NCBI GenBank assembly: GCA_914767715.1
Contig: OU612071.1
Coordinates: 1-64,000 of the forward strand
Source of the DNA: Membranipora membranacea
Taxonomy: Eukaryota; Bryozoa; Gymnolaemata; Cheilostomatida; Membraniporidae
Direction: 5' to 3'
DNA length: 64,000 nucleotides
A program made the position numbers and the translations under genes. Position 1 is the stretch's first letter; each line of letters starts with the position of its first letter. Positions 1 to 12,388 of this stretch are shown here, in pieces. Under the pieces are notes generated by a model, which saw only the letters and a program-made list of their open reading frames with translations, made no database searches and was not told the origin of the DNA.

Positions 1-60
1 AGAAGGACTCATTGACGTGTGATCCTGCCCTTTGACAAATTGATACACTAATGGCTTTTA

Positions 61-128
61 GAACTGATGAAATGAACGGATGAAATGAACTGATGAAATG
101 AACTGAAGAAATGAACTGATGAAATGAG
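61..128 (+). repeat. 13 bp minisatellite inside block A
   Basis: About five imperfect copies of a 13-mer of the form tgatgaaatgaac. Copies 2 and 4 of block A keep only about two, so the number varies between array units. This is consistent with replication slippage or unequal exchange. Confidence 0.8.
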
Positions 129-535
129 ACTAGACTCAATCAGATAATGACGATGACTTTTGTTCATTATATGTAATTTGCAAAGAACTAAATGTGCTCC
201 ATAGAAATTGAAGTTTGCTGAAGGTTTTGTTTACTGCACGGGTATAATATATCAGGCTTGCTTCCTTTCAAACTCCTTATTATCTATTATCTGTCAATCT
301 GACATTTTTGCTATTCAGGTTCAATGAAAGGTGAAAGGCAAATATAAACCTTCAATTATGTAACACTTGCCTTAGATACGTTCAATTGTGAAAAAAGCAA
401 AATTATTATAATATGTGAACAGTAATCGGAAACCTTATTGGTCACTTTGCAAGATACAAAAGTGTATGTATCATTATGGGATACACTGAACAGGTGCTCT
501 AAAGCTTGCAATATCTAGACCTGTGTTACAACTTA

Positions 536-550
536 GGACAGGACCTGTCC
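536..550. repeat. 15 bp palindrome at a rearrangement joint
   Basis: GGACAGG-A-CCTGTCC is a perfect palindrome around a central A. Its left half is where copy 2 of block A (near 4672) switches into transposase sequence, so it marks a joint shared by two different arrangements. Confidence 0.6.
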
Positions 551-620
551 AGTCCTGTGTTATACATGATGATTGAGTTTTGCGCTAACAGGAGAAATGA
601 GAAAGGAAGTGAGATTTTAT

Positions 621-3056
621 CTATAAACCAAAACTGTGTCAGCACTCGGGGTCTTGACAAGTGTAGAACATCAAAAGCCATACATTGTATGCAGCATTTG
701 TAATCTCCCTGGTGCAGACCAGGAGACAACACTAGAATATATCCACTCAACCATACTCAAATTATCCAGACGACATGCAAACGCACAACTCCTAATATGT
801 GGTGATTTCAACAGACTGCCAATAGATGAACTCGCTACTCGATTTGGACTTTCAAATGTAGTTAATTTTAACACTCGAGGAGATGCCTTCATGCTAGATC
901 TTATTCTGACTGACATACCATCATACACATTCTGTGACAAACTGGCCCCGATCGCCAACAATGACCACTGTTGCATCCTGCTGCGGGGAGAGGGGAATCT
1001 ACCAAGCCACTATGTCAAAAGACAAAAGAGGCTTGTCATCCACCCGCGCAAGCTTCTGGTTCTAAAGGAACTAGCTGAACAGTCTTGATCCTCAGTACTA
1101 AATACCCAAGATATAAACAGCAAAGTTCATTTAATGAACAAAACTATATCTAAGATTCTCGACAATCACTGCCCTATAAAAACCACCAAGGTCCGGGTCG
1201 ACAAACCTCTCTGGATGAGCGACACACTAGACAAAGTAATCTGTGCCAAAAATGAGGCCTCAGACAAAAGAAAAGAAAATTTGTCTGGGAAACCCTCAAC
1301 AAAAACCAAAGCACTAAAGCCTGGTGGGACACTATAAAAAGCTGACAAACAAAACTAAACAACAACAATCATCAACTAGTGTGGTTATCGACGACACCAA
1401 ACTATCTAATGACACTTTCTGTAAATATCTCAACTCTTACTATTTAGATGTCGGGGGAATGCGAGCTACCTCAAGCTCTGCATATGTAACTATTAACACC
1501 AACAAGCTAGACCATCTAAGTATAGGAGAAGTCAAACTCCTCATGAGAAAACTGGATATTTCAAAAGCTACATCAAATGAAGACTTCCCCACATGGATAT
1601 ATAAGGAAGGCATAGAAGATATAGTCATTCCACTACACAATATAATAACTGTGCCCTGGATACCACTCTTTCCCTGATATTTGGAAAAAGGCGCAAGTAG
1701 TACCAATCCCTAAAAACAAAGCACCATCTACATACAAGGATTACCGGCCTATCAGATTATTATTCGATCTCGGCAAACTACTGGAGGAAGTAATTATATC
1801 GAAAACGAAATCTCACCTAGCAGAAGTACTTAACGCTAATCAATATGCCTACCAACAGAAACTCAGTACCAGCGATGCAATACTGCAGTTGATAGATGAC
1901 TGGACATCCGTGCTGGACTCAAATACTAATGTGAAACTAATACAAAATGCATGCCTTGATTTTTTTCCAAAGCCTTCGATGGATGCAGCACCCCATACTG
2001 ATATATAAAATGATCATCTTGGTTTTAACGCTAGTGTCATTGCCTTAGTTGAACTTTTTTGGAGTCAAGACAACAATGTGGAAACTACTGTGATATTTAT
2101 CTGACTACAAACCCAAGTAGGCGCCCCTCAAGGAACTAAACTTGGCCCCATCCTTTGGCTAATTTATGTTGCTGATTTAAAATCTTTTGAATATGATACA
2201 AAATGTATCAAATACAACCTTTTATAAGCCTGTAGTTGATTCATCCACTGAGAACATATCTGATGGAATACTGTTAGCAAACACGTGGTCTGAGCAAAAC
2301 AATATGATTTTGAATTCCAGCAAAACTGTGCTAATGAATGTGGCTTTTACAAACAAATCTGCTATGCACCTTGGTACAACCTATGGCGGTGATAATCCCT
2401 TTATCTCTCCCTCTGAGCATACTAAGTTTTTAGGTGTATTCATAGACAACACACTAACTTCCAGCAATCATGTTGACTATATTATAGCTAAATGTTCTCA
2501 ATGATTATACTTGATGGGAGAGCTGAAACGCATGGGCATGGATAGTGATGGCCTGCGAACCTTCTATATAGCTAACATTAAGTCTATAATCTCCAACGCC
2601 TGCCCTGCATCGTATTATCTACTATCAGACACCGATAAAACATGACTAAAGGGGATCCAGCGCTCTGCTACTCGGATTGTGCTGCCATCCTCTGACAACT
2701 ACGAGCAGAGGCTCGACCATCTAGCACTGCCACCCATCTCAACATTCCTGCACACCACTTGCAGTGAACATTTCACTGAAATAGCTGACGACGATAATCA
2801 CCCCTTGAACTCTCATATTAAAATAAATACAAACAGAACATCTGCTCGTAGAGCAAAAATAGCTAAATATAGGCCATCCAAGTGTAGAACAACCAAAAGA
2901 CAAAATACCTTTTTTGAATTTTAAATGCGATTTTTTAACTAATGCAGCTCAGACTAGGCCTACTTTCATTTTATTTTTTCCATGTATGTGCCGTACATTC
3001 GATGCTATCAACCTATCACAGGATGGATATTAGAATTTAGGCAATAAACAAACTTC
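621..3056 (+). pseudogene. Dead LINE copy 1: endonuclease C-terminus plus reverse transcriptase
   Basis: A 5'-truncated non-LTR retrotransposon. The C-terminal part of an AP-type endonuclease/exonuclease/phosphatase domain reads through 636-1085 and includes the motif LLICGDFNRLP. Stop codons and frame changes follow. Reverse transcriptase signatures appear in pieces: YRPIRLL with a GKLLEE tail and QYAYQQKLST near 1740-1870, the GAPQGTKLGPIL box near 2118-2155, the thumb at 2230-2503, and a C-terminal tail at 2679-2921 ending FFEF. The YxDD catalytic box expected between ADL and the thumb is absent: sequence runs from a KY codon pair near 2208-2213 straight into the thumb. It is clearly non-functional. 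The clade looks CR1/L2-like, by inference only. Confidence 0.85.
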
Positions 3057-4229
3057 AAACCATCAAGTAATTGAGTTAAGTGATCAATGATCTGGTGATT
3101 TTTCCTCTATGTTACTTTCGAGGCTGTCGCTTGGTGTTCATGATGTCTCAATAATACAACGATGGCCTATATTCTAATAATTCCACACCCTATGTGTTCT
3201 TAAAATTCCTTGAAATGTGATCCAGGTCTTTGACAAAAATATTGATCCAAAAATGGTATGTAATAATAATAATGTAATAATGAATTGAGACAAAACTCAA
3301 ACAGACTGTGATTATTGTCCATTTGTAGATTACACAGACTATAACTTTTGTTAGGGTATAATATACCAGACACCTCAAGTGAGTCTAATCCTTTCAATAA
3401 AATTCCTGATTATCTATCTGACCATCTAAGAATCAAATGACTCAAAGGATGCAAACTCAGGTTGGCGCATTATATTCATGATGCTTTCTATGAAAATGGG
3501 TCAAATGAAAAAGTTTGAAATGTCTGCGCTTAGCGAGAGACGATCGCTTGCGAAACTATTACACAAACTGTAAAAGGAAACCTGTTAAATATTCTAGTCA
3601 TTGGACTCATACAAAGTTCTTTTATTCTAGTTTGCCTGCTACAACAATGAGAGCCAATACAAGGATATTTTATCATCGCCGATGAAATACACAGAACAGA
3701 TGCTCAATAAATTACAACATCCAACGCAATGGAAGGTACTATCTCTGCAAAAACAATGTAGACTATAGGCTGGAGGAGGCGCAGAGCAGAAGAGGCATTA
3801 CATTTATTGGCCATTAGCCATTCTTACGCTGAATATCAGATAAAAATTCCCTTAATACTGTCATTATAAATGTACTAGAACAGACCATACTAGATAGTAG
3901 TACACCTGTGCATATAATTGTAGGCAAACTGAATACAAATAAGTAACAGATTGCTAAACTTGGTGCGACGGTTAAGTGCAGTAGTGATAGTGAAATGTAT
4001 AAACTCACCATCAATATTTCTGACCTCTAATCTCTGTTCTCTCAGTAGTCGCAAGAAGTCGCCAATGACCAGCCGGCTCTATAAATGCGACCGTGAACCT
4101 ATCGATCCGATCTTTGCTTATAGATTGTTTGCCTCTATATTACTTCCCTCGCTGTCTCTAGGTGTGTTAATGAATTTTCACTAATAAATCACTGGACTGT
4201 CATCTAAGCGTTACACACCTATAATGTTC
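3057..4229 (+). repeat. Block B, copy 1 (non-coding array segment)
   Basis: No supported gene; the short open frames here are small and AT-driven. Nearly identical to 9258-10428. Its last ~340 bases reappear at 6875-7186. It runs without a visible border into block A copy 2. Confidence 0.8.
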
Positions 4230-4674
4230 TAAGAACTCATTGACATGTGACCCTGCCCTTTGACAAATTGATACACTAATGGCTTTTAGAACTGAAGAAA
4301 TGAACTGATGAAATGAGACTCGATCAGATAATGACGATGACTATTGTTCATTATATGTAATGTGCAAAGAACTTAATGTGCTCCATAGAAATTGAAGTTT
4401 GCGTTATTATCTATTATCTGTCAATCTGACATTTTTGCTTTTTAGGTTCAATGAAAGGTGAAAGGCAAATATAAACCTTCAATTATGTAACACTTGCCTT
4501 AGATACGTTCAATTGTGAAAAAAGCAAAATTATTATAATATGTGAACAGTAATCGGAAACCTTATTGGTCACTTTGCAAGATACAAAAGTGTATGTATCA
4601 TTATGGGATACACTGAACAGGTGCTCTAAAGCTTGCAATATCTAGACCTGTGTTACAACTTAGGACAGGACCAT
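4230..4674 (+). repeat. Block A, copy 2
   Basis: Matches block A copy 1 but lacks a ~60 base internal stretch (around 225-285 of copy 1) and most of the minisatellite. It ends in the phrase aacttaggacaggacc and passes directly into the transposase fragment. Confidence 0.8.
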
Positions 4675-5603
4675 ATAGAAACACTTTTTTCAAAGATCAG
4701 GTCTAGTGGAAGTTTTAACAACAACCCAAATGCTGTTCAATTCACTAGTGCTATGAAAGGACTCATGGTGAAAACTGAAGTTACTCCATCTGCGAGTGTC
4801 AACTGTCTGCAACACTACACTGCTTTGTCTCACTTCTGTGAAACAATCTACTACTGATGACGATGCGGATGTAGGTGATATGTGTGAGAAGCTGAATATT
4901 GGCTTGCAAGATATACCGATATCAGATATCGTGACATTTATATCAATAAGTAATAATTCATACAGCCGTTCCAAGTGGGATAAAATCTGTTCATTAAATA
5001 TTAAATTGTTTGCAGCCAGCAATTGCGTGAGATTGTGCTTAGCTATTTTTATCCTCAATTAAATTTGTCAAGTTATGTGTAGCCTATTACAAAAAATGGC
5101 TAATTCAACGCTGTCGAGTTGATATCAAAACTATCAAACTTTTTTCCGCCCATTTAAACCCTTAATTTGTGTATTTTAGCTGGGTTTGTAGTGAGAACAG
5201 CCAAACTGAAATGTTCAGACTGCATAGATGGGATAGTATGAGCTAGGACAGACTTGTACAAATCATCTTCTCTGATCGGCATTAAAGACAGAGGGGGCCT
5301 GGTACACCCCCGCAAACATATATCAAAGTGCATGAGGGTAGCTGAAACAATAAGACATTTGATCGACCATGAGGGAATGCTACCTAACTCATTTCAGAAG
5401 ATTCTAATTTCTAGTCTCACATGTATCTCTGAAATCAAAGTGAACAATTCAAATGTACTGCTCATGCTAGCTGCACTGTAAGATCCCTGACTAAAAGATA
5501 TATACAAATCAGACTCTATCATGAAACAAAATCCCAACAGATCAAATCCAGTGACTTAATGAGGAGCAAACTTAATCAATTAGTGATATTCAGTCATGTG
5601 TAG
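4675..5603 (+). pseudogene. P-element/THAP9-like transposase, C-terminal fragment
   Basis: The frame at 4675-4770 reads LFSKIRSSGSFNNNPNAVQF, which matches the C-terminal signature of P-element-type (THAP9-like) transposases. A frame change near 4850 leads into 4840-5060. Farther on, 5254-5480 contains KDRGGLVHPRKHISK followed by a helical stretch typical of the same family's C-terminus. The last piece (about 5482-5600) reads IQIRLYHETKSQQ and a KLNQLVIFSHV end before a TAG stop at 5601-5603. The N-terminal THAP zinc finger and the first catalytic residues are missing. This is a broken relic of a cut-and-paste DNA transposon. Family assignment rests on recalled motif patterns. Confidence 0.75.
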
Positions 5604-6209
5604 TAGAATACTTTGGTTCTTTCTGCATGCCTCTCATAATTCTGCAGTTATATTCTTGTGAGTAGATGCATTATTTTCTACATTCATTGGAGGCCAAATT
5701 TTAAAATAAATTTGTCAAATGGAGAAAAAGTTATTCCAAATAAATTTAGTCAAAGCAGTTCATTTTTATCCATAATCATTGCATTTATCAGCAATTATAC
5801 TGATTTATGCTCGACTGCACTGCACCTCACAGTAACATAAAGTCGCTGGGTTATTCCAATAATTAACTGTGACACATTGCTATATTATGAGCCAGTCCAG
5901 ATTTCTCTATAACTTTATGGCAAACCCCTAATGATTAAAAGAACTCTATCTCCCTTAAGTTTGCAAAGATGCCGATGCTGAATCATAGATAATTTTATCC
6001 TATTGTAAGCAGTTTTCAAGATAAGCCCAATTGAGCCCTTTTTTCCTGTGATCTGTTGGTTAAAAAGTACCTAACTGGAGAGAGGACCATTCCGAGCATA
6101 GGCTTAAATTCAACCTGCAGTTTGTATTATTCCTACTGCATGAAACTGATTCAGTGCATTCATTTCACTATCCCAGAAAACATCACGGAGGCATCCTGTC
6201 GTTCTATAC
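5604..6209. other. No gene seen
   Basis: AT-rich spacer between the transposase relic and the LINE fragment. A 60-codon open frame at 5658-5840 resembles nothing and has unremarkable composition. Confidence 0.6.
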
Positions 6210-6874
6210 ACAAACTGCAGGTCACTTAATAATTGGAAACTTGATGAATTAACTCTCTACACACACACCCATAAACCTATTATAATCTGCCTGACTGAGT
6301 CTTGGATTGATGATATTAAAGAACAATCTGAAAACATTAATGCATTCAATAGCTATTTCGGCAACTGTAAAAATCGCATTGGTGGAGGAGTTGCTATCTT
6401 CATCAATCAGAGTGTTACAACCAAAGTTATAGCCTCTCACTCAACCAAAACTGTGTTAGCACTCGGGGTCTTAACAAGTGTAGGACATCATAGGCCATAC
6501 ATTGTATGCAGCTTTTATAATCCCCCTGGTGCAGACCAGGAGACAACACTAGAATATATCCAATCAACCATCCTCAAACTATCCAGACGACATGCGAACG
6601 CACAACTCCTAATATGTGGTGATTTCAACAGACTGCCAATAGATGAACTCGCTACTCAATTTGGACTTTCAAATGTAGTTAATTCTAACACTCGTGGAGA
6701 TGCTATCATGCTAGATGTTATTCTGACTGAAATACCATGATACAAATACTGTGACGAACTGGCCCCGATTGCAAACAATGACCACTGTTGCATCGTGCTG
6801 CGGGGAGAGGGGAATCTACCAAGCTGCTATGTCAAAAGACAAAAGAGGCTTGTCATCCACCCGCACAAAATACA
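6210..6874 (+). pseudogene. LINE copy with endonuclease N-terminal half, internally deleted
   Basis: Same LINE family as copies 1 and 3, but it keeps more of the endonuclease. From about 6216 it reads NNWKLDELTLYTHTHKPI, then ICLTESWIDD, which contains the conserved Glu of AP endonucleases, then a GGGVAIFI stretch. The GDFN motif and the rest follow up to a TGA at 6738-6740. Homology continues to about 6870 and then jumps abruptly into the end of block B. The whole reverse transcriptase is therefore deleted. Useful as the only array unit showing the endonuclease start. Confidence 0.8.
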
Positions 6875-7186
6875 GACTATACTAGATAGTAGCACACCTG
6901 TGCATATAACTGTAGGCAAACTGAATACAAATAAGTAACAGATTGCTAAACTTGGTGCGACAGTTAAGTGCAGTAGTGATACTGAAATGTATGAAGGATA
7001 AACTCCCCATCAATATTTCTGACCTCTAATCTCTGTTCTCTCAGTAGTCGCAAGAAATCATCAATGATCAGCCAGTTCTATAAATGAGCCGTGAACCTAT
7101 CGATCCGATCTTTGCTTACAGATTGTTTGCCTCTATATAAATCACTGGACTGTCATCTAAGCGTTACACATCTATAATGTTCTAAG
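6875..7186 (+). repeat. Block B, copy 2 (only the last ~310 bp)
   Basis: Matches 3887-4229 and 10080-10428 with scattered differences and small deletions. The joint with LINE sequence is at about 6870-6880. Confidence 0.75.
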
Positions 7187-7735
7187 GACTTATTGACATG
7201 TGATCCTGCCCTTTGACAAATTGATACACTAATGGGTTTTAGAACTGAAGAAATGAACTTATTAAATGAGACTAGACTCAATCAGATTATGACGATGACT
7301 ATTGTTCATTATAATATGTAATTTTCAAAGAACTAAAAGTGTTCCATAGAAATTGAAGTTTGCTGAAGGTTTTGTTTACTGCACGGGTATAATATATCAG
7401 GCTTGCTTCCTTTCAAACTCCCTATTATCTATTATCTGTCAATCTGACATTTTTGCTATTCAGGTTCAATGAAAGGTGAAAGGCAAATATAAACCTTCAA
7501 TTATATAACACTTGCCTTAGATACGTTCAGGTGTGAAAAAAGCAAAATTATTTTAATATGTGAACGGTAATCGGAAACCTTTTTAGTCACTTTGCAAGAT
7601 ACAAAAGTATATTTATCATTATGAGATACACTGAACAGGTGCTCTAAAGCTTAAAATATCTAGTCCTGTGTTATACATGATGATTGAGTTTTGCGCTAAC
7701 AGGAGAAATGAGAAAGGAAGTGAGATTTTATCTAT
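7187..7735 (+). repeat. Block A, copy 3
   Basis: Nearly identical to copy 1, without the palindrome-containing insertion. It joins LINE copy 3 at the same nucleotide as copy 1. Confidence 0.8.
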
Positions 7736-9257
7736 AAACCAAAACTGTGTCAGCACTCGGGGTCTTGACAAGTGTAGAACATCAAAAGCCATACATTGTA
7801 TGCAGCATTTGTAATCTCCCTGGTGCAGACCAGGAGACAACACTAGAATATATCCACTCAACCATACTCAAATTATCCAGACGACATGCAAACGCACAAC
7901 TCCTTATATGTGGTGATTTCAACAGACTGCCAATAGATGAACTCGCTACTCAATTTGGACTTTCAAATGTAGTTAATTTTAACACTCGAGGAGATGCCTT
8001 CATGCTAGATCTTATTCTGACTGACATACCATCATACACATTCTGTGACAAACTGGCCCCGATCGCCAACAATGACCACTGTTGCATCCTGCTGCGGGGA
8101 GAGGGGAATCTACCAAGCCGCTATGTCAAAAGACAAAAGAGGCTTGTCATCCACCCGCGCAAGCTTCTGGTTCTAAAGAAACTAGCTGAACAGTCTTGAT
8201 CCTCAGTACTAAATACCCAAGATATAAACAGCAAAGTTCATTTAATGAACAAAACTATATCTAAGATTCTTGACAATCACTGCCCTATAAAAACCACCAA
8301 GTCTGACTACAAACCCAATTAGGCGCCCCTCAAGGAACTAAACTTGGCCCCATCCTTTGGCTAATTTATGTTGCTGATTTAAAATCTTTTGAATATGATA
8401 CAAAATGTATCAAATGCAACCTTTTATAAGCCTGTAGTTGATTCATCCACTGAGAACATATCTGATGGAATACTGTTAGCAAACACGTGGTCTGAGCAAA
8501 ACAATATGATTTTGAATTCCAGCAAAACTGTGCTAATGAATGTGGCTTTTACAAACAAATCTGCTATGCACCTTGGTACAACCTATGGCGGTGATAATCC
8601 CTTTATCTCTCCCTCTGAGCATACTAAGTTTTAAGGTGTATTCATAGACAACACACTAACTTCCAGCAATCATATTGACTATATTATAGCTAAATGTTCT
8701 CAATGATTATACTTGATGGGAGAGCTGAAACGCATGGGCATGGATAGTGATGGCCTGCGAACCTTCTATATAGCTAACATTAAGTCTATAATCTCCAACG
8801 CCTGCCCTGCATCGTATTATCTACTATCAGACACCGATAAAACATGACTAAAGGGGATCCAGCGCTCTGCTACTCGGATTGTGCTGCCATCCTCTGACAA
8901 CTACGAGCAGAGGTTCGACCATCTAGCACTGCCACCCATCTCAACATTCCTGCACACCACTTGCAGTGAACATTTCACTGAAATAGCTGACGACGATAAT
9001 CACCCCTTGAACTCTCATATTAAAATAAATACAAACAGAACATCTGCTCGTAGAGCAAAAATAGCTAAATATAGGCCATCCAAGTGTAGAACAACCAAAA
9101 GACAAAATACCTTTTTTGAATTTTAAATGCGATTTTTTAACTAATGCAGCTCAGACTAGGCCTACTTTCATTTTATTTTTTCCATGTATGTGCCGTACAT
9201 TCGTTGCTATCAACCTATCACAGGATGGATATTAGAATTTAGGCAATAAACAAACTT
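7736..9257 (+). pseudogene. Dead LINE copy 3, shorter twin of copy 1
   Basis: Endonuclease C-terminus at 7747-8196 (GDFN motif kept), then a direct joint at about 8302 from the post-endonuclease linker to the GAPQGTKLGPIL box. The fingers and early palm are lost (about 907 bases relative to copy 1). Thumb and C-terminal tail follow to 9123. It shares with copy 1 the same stop after the endonuclease, the missing YxDD box, and the stops before LYLMGELK and before LKGIQRS. An extra stop comes from a base change at 8633. The copies were therefore already dead when they were duplicated. Confidence 0.85.
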
Positions 9258-10428
9258 CAAACCATCAAGTAATTGAGTTAAGTGATCAATGATCTGGTGA
9301 TTTTTCCCCTGTACTTTCGATGCTGTCGCTTGGTGTTCATGATGTCTCAATAATACAACGATGGCCTATATTCTAATAATTACACACCCTATGTGTTCTT
9401 AAAATTCCTTGAAATGTGATCCAGGTCTTTGACAAAAATATTGATCCAAAAATGGTATGTAATAATAATGTAATAATGAATTGAGACAAAACTCAAACAG
9501 ACTGTGATTATTGTCCATTTGTAGATTACACAGACTATAACTTTTGTTAGGGTATAATATACCAGACACCTCAAGTGAGTCTAATCCTTTCAATAAAATT
9601 CCTGATTATCTATCTGACCATCTAAGAATCAAATGACTCAAAGGATGCAAACTCAGGTTGGCGCATTATATTCATGATGCTTTCTATGAAAATGGGTCAA
9701 ATGAAAAAGTTTGAAATGTCTGCGCTTAGCGAGAGACGATCGCTTGCGAAACTATTACACAAACTGTAAAAGGAAACCTGTTAAATATTCTAGTCATTGG
9801 ACTCATACAAAGTTCTTTTATTCTAGTTTGCCTGCTACAACAATGAGAGCCAATACAAGGATATTTTATCATCGCCGATGAAATACACAGAACAGATGCT
9901 CAATAAATTACAACATCCAACGCAATGGAAGGTACTATCTCTGCAAAAACAATGTAGACTATAGGCTGGAGGAGGCGCAGAGCAGAAGAGGCATTACATT
10001 TATTGGCCATTAGCCATTCTTACGCTGAATATCAGATAAAAATTCCCTTAATACTGTCATTATAAATGTACTAGAACAGACCATACTAGATAGTAGTACA
10101 CCTGTGCATATAATTGTAGGCAAACTGAATACAAATAAGTAACAGATTGCTAAACTTGGTGCGACGGTTAAGTGCAGTAGTGATAGTGAAATGTATAAAC
10201 TCACCATCAATATTTCTGACCTCTAATCTCTGTTCTCTCAGTAGTCGCAAGAAGTCGCCAATGACCAGCCGGTTCTATAATGCGACCGTGAACCTATCGA
10301 TCCGATCTTTGCTTATAGATTGTTTGCCTCTATATTACTTCCCTCGCTGTCTCTAGGTGTGTTAATGAATTTTCACTAATAAATCACTGGACTGTCATCT
10401 AAGCGTTACACACCTATAATGTTCTAAG
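9258..10428 (+). repeat. Block B, copy 3
   Basis: Near-identical to 3057-4229, apart from small indels such as one fewer TAA repeat near 9465. No supported gene. Confidence 0.8.
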
Positions 10429-10914
10429 AACTCATTGACATGTGACCCTGCCCTTTGACAAATTGATACACTAATGGCTTTTAGAACTGAAGAAATGAAC
10501 TGATGAAATGAGACTAGACTCAATCAGATAATGACGATGACTATTGTTCATTATATGTAATGTGCAAAGAACTTAATGTGCTCCATAGAAATTGAAGTTT
10601 GCGTTATTATCTATTATCTGTCAATCTGACATTTTTGCTATTCAGGTTCAATGAAAGGTGAAAGGCAAATATAAACCTTCAATTATGTAACACTTGCCTT
10701 AGATACGTTCAATTGTGAAAAAAGCAAAATTATTATAATATGTGAACAGTAATCGGAAACCTTATTGGTCACTTTGCAAGATACAAAAGTGTATTTATCA
10801 TTAAGAGATACACTGAACAGGTGCTCTAAAGCTTTCAATATCTAGACCTGTGTAATACATGATGATTGAGTTTTGCGCTAACAGGAGAAATGAGAAAGGA
10901 AGTGAGATTTTATC
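10429..10914 (+). repeat. Block A, copy 4 (right end of the array)
   Basis: Closest to copies 2 and 3. Array homology stops at gattttatcta near 10914; sequence beyond is unique. Confidence 0.75.
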
Positions 10915-11655
10915 TAGGTTCGTTTTGGAGTGCTTATTGGGAAAGTGCAGGGACTCGAAAGAGTTTATTGTCTGAAAATTTGGCCTTTGCTCTGAGGGCT
11001 AGTTTATAATAGAGTTTTCTAAATATGGCTAGGGAGCGTTGCATGAGTAGACAACTATACAAATGAAAAAATTGTCACTGCTTACACTTCCAAATAAAAC
11101 TTCTTAATGTAAACTAACATCAACTGATGACCTGTACTTTCATGGATCTAATTTTATGTCAACCTGTCTGGTAATCAATGGTCTTTGTCTCAATGAACAA
11201 AGTAAATGATTCATTTCGAAAATAAAATTACTCTCAGGCGACAAATCCCAGGTGCCAATTGTTTCTAGTTTGTCCGTTGTTAGAGATTTTGCAATACACA
11301 CTAGCCCTTATACGGTACTACAACATTCATCCCATTGCTATGTCCTGAAGTGAGAACCTTCCAACAAAAGTCTCACCTATTTTCAGATCCAGCTCAGCAA
11401 TATTTCTGACCTCACTCTTGATCTTTTGAACTATAAGCTTATAGCAGACTTGACAAGTCTGCTTACAGTCCTCAGTCCAGTCAGTGTGCTGATGAACTAC
11501 CTGAATTTAGTAGATGATGTTAGACTGCTCCGGTTTGTTATCTTTTCCATGATAATTTCCAAAGAAATAAGGCTTCAAATTATCCCTAGGATTCCCTACA
11601 AATTGTCTTGCGCCAGTACACATTCTAATTAATGTTTAACAAAGCCTGAAAGTAA
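10915..11655. other. No gene seen
   Basis: Unique AT-rich spacer. A 21-base phrase at 11492-11512 (atgaactacctgaatttagt plus a) recurs at about 15041-15061, on either side of the gag relic. This may be chance or a trace of its terminal sequence. Confidence 0.5.
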
Positions 11656-12388
11656 CTAGTAAACAGCAAATAAAATCCATATCTGCTTCCAATCAACAAC
11701 ATCCAATTCAGCAAGGAATGAAAATAAACCGTCTTTGACCACATTATGAGAAAAGACTTGTGATTGCCCACCCTGATATTTGTCATTATTATTGTCTGTA
11801 ATGCCTATTAAATTCCCAAGTATCTTATGTTGATATTGCATGGCACCTGTCAAGTCATTCAATGTAATTTTTTCTCTAAATAAATGCCAATCATACAATA
11901 GTAGTTTATGTATGACAGGTTGACCAATATCGTTTCCCAGATCAGAAAAATCAAGTGCTATCGTATTCAGCTTGTAAATGCCACTGGCCCTCCTGACAGT
12001 CCCATCAATATGTGGATAGAAGAATAAATCTCCATCAATTACCGTTGGAATCTCCTGATTTGATGCTCAATCAATGAGGCTTGGAGTGTCAAGCAGAATG
12101 TTGTTATGAGGGTTTAACCACATATTCCTGTTGGTGACACCTAATGAAACAGCCATTGGAATTGCGTGCTAAACCTTGATCCAATTTTAGAATCGGTGCC
12201 TTGGTGCATGCATTGGTTGGTCTGATACCATGGTCGTAAAAGGTAAGGGCTATATCTTCAGCGGAGCTGATGAAGTGATTGTCCAAATACCTTCCCTCGA
12301 CTTCAAACCATTCCTCATATTTACAGAAATTCTCCTGTTGTGAGTTCCATACTAAAATGGCCTCATCACCCAATCTGCACTGGCCCAA
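11656..12388 (-). pseudogene. Retroelement reading frame downstream of gag, possibly envelope-like
   Basis: Two adjoining minus-strand frames, 12388-12104 and about 12060-11656. The first is cysteine-bearing, with well-mixed composition. The second reads IPTVIDGDLFFYPHIDG near its start and ends in a short hydrophobic stretch (IWILFAVY) before the stop. They lie directly after the gag-like relic and look like one protein split by a frameshift near 12080. No protease, reverse transcriptase or integrase motif is visible. The position and cysteine-rich start suggest an envelope-type ORF, but this is a guess; it could also be an unknown accessory ORF. Confidence 0.35.

Larger units (their letters stand above)
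1..620 (+). repeat. Block A, copy 1 (non-coding array segment)
   Basis: AT-rich sequence with no supported gene. It is nearly identical to 4230-4674, 7187-7735 and 10429-10914. It ends at the phrase gattttatct, where the LINE fragment is joined; copy 3 makes the same join. Relative to copies 3 and 4 it has an extra ~35 bases near 515-555 that are partly shared with copy 2. Confidence 0.8.
1..10914. repeat. Tandem array of about 3.5 composite repeat units
   Basis: Four copies of a non-coding block A (starting near 7, 4230, 7187 and 10429) alternate with LINE fragments and a non-coding block B. Unit 1 spans about 7-4229, unit 2 about 4230-7186 and unit 3 about 7187-10428; a fourth begins at 10429 and stops at 10914. 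Units 1 and 3 have the same order (A, LINE, B) and are nearly identical, except that unit 3 lacks about 907 bases present at roughly 1192-2099. Unit 2 shares A, a LINE endonuclease piece and the end of B, but carries a P-element-like transposase fragment instead of the LINE body. The array looks like repeated segmental duplication with internal deletions. The left end runs off the window. Confidence 0.85.

Noticed and set aside
61-128. CRISPR-like array
   Set aside because: Units are 13 bp with no spacers; a simple minisatellite in animal DNA.
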